Positions 58,860 to 64,000 of a DNA stretch of 64,000 nt are shown in pieces (positions within the stretch are counted from its first letter, which is position 1; each line of letters opens with the position of its first letter). This DNA is from G963704535 sp963704535 (GTDB taxonomy: Bacteria; Chloroflexota; Chloroflexia; Chloroflexales; Roseiflexaceae), in NCBI GenBank assembly GCA_963704535.1, contig OY969916.1, forward strand, positions 2,108,001 through 2,172,000, in the 5' to 3' direction. Under the pieces are notes generated by a model. That model was not told where the DNA came from, made no database searches, and saw nothing but the letters and a program-made list of their open reading frames with translations. A program made the position numbers and the translations under genes.

Positions 58860-61310
58860 TCACGGCTCCGCCAGCGCCGCCTTCACCGCCGCGTAGGCGT
58901 CCACCATGCCATAGCCGTAGTCGTTGCTCGGCTCGCCTGCCCCCGAACACGTATCCCCTTCTCCAGACTGCTGGATCGGTCGCGCCGTCTCGATCAGAAG
59001 CTGCTCGGTTCGCTCGATGTCGCCGATCAGCTTGGGCTGGGCCGACCACATCAGCGCGACCACGCCGACGATGTGCGGGCCGGCCATCGAGGTGCCGTCG
59101 TTGGGGCCGTAGCTGCTGCCGGGCATGGACGAAACGATGTCCACTCCTGGCGCCATGATATCCGGTTTGACGCGCCCGCTCCCATCGATCGTGACCGGGC
59201 CACGGCTGCTGAACGAGGCGACGTTGCCCACCTCGTCGATGGCGCCGACGCTGAAGGAAGCGTCGTAGATCGCGATTGGGGCGTTCACGGTGCTACAGCG
59301 CGGGCCGTCGTTGCCGGCACTGGCGACGACGAAGATACCCGCCGCGCGCAGCGCACTCACCGCCGGGGCCAGGGCGCCGGGGTCGCAGCCTTCGAGCGGC
59401 GGGCAGCCCCACGAGTTGTTGATCACATGGGCGGCCAGCGCCGGCCTCCCGTCTTTGAGCGGGTCGCCGCTCTGCGGATAGGGCGCCAGCATAAACTGCA
59501 TGCAGCCCAGGTAGAGCGCCGGGTTGCCCAGGTTGCGCCCCAGGTTCACGCAGCCGAACCATTCGGCGCCGGGTGCGACCCCAATGCCGCCCCGGCCCAG
59601 CGCCGTGCCGATCGTGTGGGTGCCGTGGCCGCCGATGTCGGTCGGCGCGCGGGTGTGATTCCACGGGTCGAGCCAGTTATAGTCATCCTGGCCATCGCGC
59701 CCGCGGTAGCTGTCGCGCAGGGCTGGGTGGTCGCCTTGCACGCCCGAGTCGGACTGCCCAATGACAATTCCCTTGCCGGTGACGTTGAACTCGTTCCACA
59801 CCCGGTCGGCGCCGATCGTGGTGATGTTCCAGAGCACGCCGCCCGGCTTGCTCGGTGTGCCGGGGTCAATCTCGGGCTCGTCGGGCAGCGGGCGCAGGCG
59901 CGGGCTGTCGAGGATGCGCTCGACCTCGGGCCGGCGCGCCAGGTAAGCCCGCAGCAGCGGGCCGCCATTCACCTCGATCGCGTTGACCAGGTAGTAGGGC
60001 TGGTAGCCGATGCCAAAGCGATCCAGCTCGGCGCGCAGGCCGGCTTGGGTGGTGTCGGCGTGGCCGGTCAGCGTGGTGTAGACGAAGGTCAGGCGCTCCT
60101 CGCGACCGTCAATCGCTGCGGCCTGGCTAAGGTCGGCTTGGTCGCGCAGGATGACGAACAACCGCTCGCCATAGAAGCCCGGCTGGCCGGCGGCGATGTA
60201 GACCAGCAGCGCGGCGGCCCAGGCCACGGCCGCGCCGGCAAGGGCGGGGAGGCGGCGCGGTGGCCCATTGATACGCCTGCCGGCCGCCCACAGCGCCAGG
60301 CCGACGGCCCAGGCGAGCAGGAATGTCAGCCCGGCCATGCCCAGGATACTGCCGAACGCATCGTCGAGCAGCAGCGTGAACTCGTCCGGGTCGACAAATA
60401 TCAACGGCGCGGCGGCGGTGAGCCCGACCAGCGCCGCGATCGGCAGCCACGATCGGCGGGTGTCAGGCCCGGCGAAGCGGCTGATGCCGATTGCGGCGAA
60501 ACCGAGCGGCGGGAGGCAGAGGATCAGCAGCAGTTGAGTGCCGCCAAACCCAAAGCCGGCCCCCAGGATCAGCAGCGCGACCCCCGCCGCGAACCCGCCG
60601 AAGGCGATATCGCGCCCCGGCCCGGTCGAATGAGCTTGGAGCGGGGCGACCAGGAAGCGGCTCAATAGCACACCGGCGAACAGGCCCAGGCTCAACCCGG
60701 CCAGCAGGTTGAGCAGCGTGTCCAGCCAGGAGCCGAGCGCGCCGTAGAGCAGCCAGGGCAGGGCCAGCAGTGGCGCCAGTAGCAGCGCGGGTGCGAGAAT
60801 TGAAAATTGAGAATTGAGAATTGAGAATGAAGAATTGGCACTGCTCATTCTCAATTCTGCATTTTCAATTTTCAATTTCAGTAGGATGCCTGTTGCTAGC
60901 AGGCTCAGGGCGATCTGGGCCAGTGCTGCGGGCTGAGTCCAGGTCACGGGGAAGATGCGCGCCAGGCCGAGCAGCGCCAGGTAGCCGATCGCCAGCGCCC
61001 AAGTCCGGTAGGCGGCGCGCAGGCGCGGGGCGCGCGCCAGCAGCGCCAGCGGGACGACCGGCAGCGCCAGCATCAGGCCGAGGCCGAGCGAGAGCAGCAC
61101 CCAGGCCCAGCCTGGCATCGGGGTGCCCTGGATCAGCTGGATCTGGTCGTTGAACCAGATGATGACATGTCCAAGCACCGTCACGCCAATGACCCAGAGT
61201 CCGGCGCCGGCGAACAGGATCTGGTCCATGCAGCCAGCCTGCGCGGGGCTGTCCGGCACCGCCGAGGGCTGGAAAGATGTGTGCAATGGAGGTCTGGGTG
61301 TTGGGTCCAT
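58860..61310 (-). CDS. membrane-embedded S8 (subtilisin) peptidase with repeat insertion
   Basis: 816 aa from ATG 61310 (GAAGGAG upstream; longer frames lie in a REP element). The first 400 residues have about ten hydrophobic helices. The peptidase domain follows: Asp in GIVIGQSDSGVQGDHPAL, His in GGHGTHTIGTALG, Asn in INNSWGCPPL, Ser in NDGTSMAGPHIVGVVAL. Cys pairs (FGCVNL, WGCPPLEGCD) suggest a periplasmic or external domain. Residues about 142-171 come from ATTGAGA repeats (60797-60884). Confidence 0.9.
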   Translation of the reverse strand: MDPTPRPPLHTSFQPSAVPDSPAQAGCMDQILFAGAGLWVIGVTVLGHVIIWFNDQIQLIQGTPMPGWAWVLLSLGLGLMLALPVVPLALLARAPRLRAAYRTWALAIGYLALLGLARIFPVTWTQPAALAQIALSLLATGILLKLKIENAELRMSSANSSFSILNSQFSILAPALLLAPLLALPWLLYGALGSWLDTLLNLLAGLSLGLFAGVLLSRFLVAPLQAHSTGPGRDIAFGGFAAGVALLILGAGFGFGGTQLLLILCLPPLGFAAIGISRFAGPDTRRSWLPIAALVGLTAAAPLIFVDPDEFTLLLDDAFGSILGMAGLTFLLAWAVGLALWAAGRRINGPPRRLPALAGAAVAWAAALLVYIAAGQPGFYGERLFVILRDQADLSQAAAIDGREERLTFVYTTLTGHADTTQAGLRAELDRFGIGYQPYYLVNAIEVNGGPLLRAYLARRPEVERILDSPRLRPLPDEPEIDPGTPSKPGGVLWNITTIGADRVWNEFNVTGKGIVIGQSDSGVQGDHPALRDSYRGRDGQDDYNWLDPWNHTRAPTDIGGHGTHTIGTALGRGGIGVAPGAEWFGCVNLGRNLGNPALYLGCMQFMLAPYPQSGDPLKDGRPALAAHVINNSWGCPPLEGCDPGALAPAVSALRAAGIFVVASAGNDGPRCSTVNAPIAIYDASFSVGAIDEVGNVASFSSRGPVTIDGSGRVKPDIMAPGVDIVSSMPGSSYGPNDGTSMAGPHIVGVVALMWSAQPKLIGDIERTEQLLIETARPIQQSGEGDTCSGAGEPSNDYGYGMVDAYAAVKAALAEP
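60797..60884. repeat. ATTGAGA 7-mer block inside the subtilase gene
   Basis: GAGAATTGAAAATTGAGAAT and further units face CATTCTCAATTCTGCATTTT, a hairpin. In-frame, coding for a polar Asn/Ser-rich stretch between two membrane segments. Confidence 0.9.
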
Positions 61311-61324
61311 AGGGTTGCGCTCCT

Positions 61325-61412
61325 TCTGTCTGCAAAGGGGGAGTTTGAGGGGCCGCCCCTCAAGAACCCCTTCCCACCACGGATCGCGAGTGGCCGCAGA
61401 TCTTTTCAGAAG
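61325..61412. repeat. REP-like element H
   Basis: CTGTCTGCAAAGGGGGAGTT, GAGGGGCCGCCCCTCAAGAA, CACGGATCGCGAGTGGCCGC and AGATCTTTTCAGAAGG. It lies upstream of the subtilase. Confidence 0.88.
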
Positions 61413-61506
61413 GCAATTATTTGATATGATCGGGCGTGCCAATGTGCCCGATTAACCAAAGGAGCCTGGTATGTCCACCGCCCTGATGCGCGGCTAGATC
61501 AGACAG

Positions 61507-63141
<1,635 letters not shown>

Positions 63142-63159
63142 ACGGTTCTCCTTATAACG

Positions 63160-63375
63160 GGAGGCGTGATGCGTATTGCGTATTGCGTATTGCGGGACGT
63201 TCAATTCGGGCGGCCACGGAGGGCCGACCCTACAGGTTCTCGGTGCTTCGGGGTTCGGTGGGGGGCGTATGCAATACGCCCTTACGTGCTCTGGCTCCAT
63301 CCTCCATCCTCCATCCTCCATCCTCAGATGCACCCTTCACCTTGTCATCTTGTCACCTTATCATCTTGTCAGGAA
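63160..63375. repeat. composite short-repeat block
   Basis: TGCGTAT 7-mers, GGGCGGCCACGGAGGGCC with CTACAGG, GGGGTTCGGTGGGGGGCG, palindromic GGCGTATGCAATACGCC, CCATCCT 7-mers, CACCTTGT/CATCTTGT 8-mers. It has the same module order as 10247-10475 and 33325-33597. It fills most of the 324-bp gap upstream of treS. Confidence 0.9.
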
Positions 63376-63465
63376 GAGGTCCTCGGTTCTGGGTCTGCAC
63401 GATTCGCGCCGTGAGCGATTCCGATCGCTGGGGCGACCCGGGTGGCCTGGCGGAGACGGACGATA

Positions 63466-64000
63466 TCAAGGGAGCGGCGTGAGGGAGAGCACCCGCACGA
63501 TCTCGGCGTCCGAGGTGCGGCTACAGCTTGGAAAGCGCCGGTTGGTCAGCACGAACTGCCAGTAGTCGCCGTTCAGCAGGTTGGCCTCGCGTTGCAGCCC
63601 GACCGCGATCCGGCTCGGGTAGCCCCACTCGCGATCGTAGGCCGCGTACACGTCGATCGCCTGGCGGCAGGCGCAACGGTAGTACGAGCAATCCTGGCGG
63701 ATCGGCTTGTTGCGCTTGAGCACATCGAACAGGTCTTTGACCGTGCGGGCGGGGTAGCCGCATGAGGACTCCTGGAGCACACTGCTGACCTGCTCGTCGC
63801 GAACCTCGACGGCGAGCTGGCAGGTGGACCCGGCCTCGATCACCAGCCGGTAGTGAGAGAACGGGCGCGCGGCCCAGCGGCTTTCCGCGTCGGCCAACTG
63901 GCTGCTGGGGGTGAGCGGCCCCAGAAGCAGGACGAGCACGCCACAGCTCAACGCCGCCAGGCCGACGACGAGCAGCACCCACCGTATGGCTGGTTGGCTG
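63466..64000 (-). CDS. DUF6174-like membrane-anchored protein (5' end outside window)
   Basis: The frame is open to the window edge, so the start is not seen; an internal GTG at 63978 would give 170 aa. A transmembrane segment (VLLVVGLAALSCGVLVLLLG) precedes an external domain with SHYRLVIEAGSTCQLAVEVR, SCGYPARTVKDLFDVL and paired cysteines (DCSYYRCACRQ). This resembles DUF6174 proteins. Function unknown. Confidence 0.7.
   Translation of the reverse strand, partial: SQPAIRWVLLVVGLAALSCGVLVLLLGPLTPSSQLADAESRWAARPFSHYRLVIEAGSTCQLAVEVRDEQVSSVLQESSCGYPARTVKDLFDVLKRNKPIRQDCSYYRCACRQAIDVYAAYDREWGYPSRIAVGLQREANLLNGDYWQFVLTNRRFPSCSRTSDAEIVRVLSLTPLP

Overview
The window is a high-GC bacterial chromosome segment most consistent with a filamentous Chloroflexota (order Chloroflexales or a neighbour). 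This is inferred from gene content, with no marker phylogeny: an FMN-riboswitch-controlled RibXY-type riboflavin transporter as described from Chloroflexus, a class II diterpene cyclase paired with a possible class I partner as in Herpetosiphon, a zinc-ribbon/kinase/WD40 protein, a DUF58 protein, and effector-associated (EAD-like) N-terminal modules common in Chloroflexota. No rRNA, tRNA, CRISPR array, integrase or transposase gene was recognised.

Layout. 1-5,000 is an accessory region. It holds two 389-bp direct repeats around a P-loop kinase-like gene, a DUF5713 gene and a PIN toxin-antitoxin pair. An AT-rich operon of two proteins with EAD-like N-termini follows. Integron attC-like folded sequences lie just downstream of the toxin and of the EAD operon. 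5,283-19,900 is a mostly housekeeping and transport region: GatB, an Fes-like esterase, an ABC exporter, two MFS carriers, dodecin, a frameshifted MarR, a 3-hydroxyisobutyrate dehydrogenase-like enzyme, endonuclease III, a second ABC ATPase (frameshifted) and RsgA. 20,000-28,000 has four GNAT acetyltransferases (two are paralogues with the same leader), an ABC-2 permease, a RIO kinase and an HD phosphohydrolase. 28,800-34,900 has an alginate-lyase-like lipoprotein (frameshifted), a metallophosphoesterase lipoprotein, a cyclase-family hydrolase, a histidine phosphatase and a DUF58 protein. 35,200-42,450 is a leftward envelope and sugar region: an aminotransferase, a GT87-like membrane glycosyltransferase, a dual-specificity phosphatase, a sugar dehydrogenase, an SDR epimerase and a GT2. 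42,970-45,060 has HisC followed by an inositol-monophosphatase-like histidinol phosphatase. 45,177-47,850 is a candidate diterpene pair. 47,947-55,366 has the WD40 kinase and a GT4-GT4-GH130 operon. 55,526-57,901 is the FMN riboswitch with ribX and ribY. 58,203-64,000 has a HAD nucleotidase, a membrane-anchored subtilase, trehalose synthase and a partial DUF6174-like gene.

The most unusual property is the repeat load. Intergenic spaces are packed with (i) short tandem repeats, mostly 7-mers (GTGTTGC, CGTGAAA, GGATGGA, TTGGTTC, ATTGAGA, GGAGATT, ACCGACC), often arranged as long perfect hairpins right after stop codons; (ii) about twenty copies of a palindromic REP-like element with TGTCTGAAAAG-type ends; (iii) four MITE-like elements with CAGGACTTRYGCGGT-type ends; and (iv) 40-bp, 30-bp and 21-bp tandem arrays. 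The short repeats have also entered at least three protein genes in frame (a GT87-like protein, HisC and the subtilase) and supply stop codons or C-termini to others. This resembles cyanobacterial STRR heptamers and Rickettsia palindromic elements in effect.

Five conserved genes carry frameshifts. All six events change length by +1 modulo 3. They may be real decay or assembly errors, and read-level data would decide.
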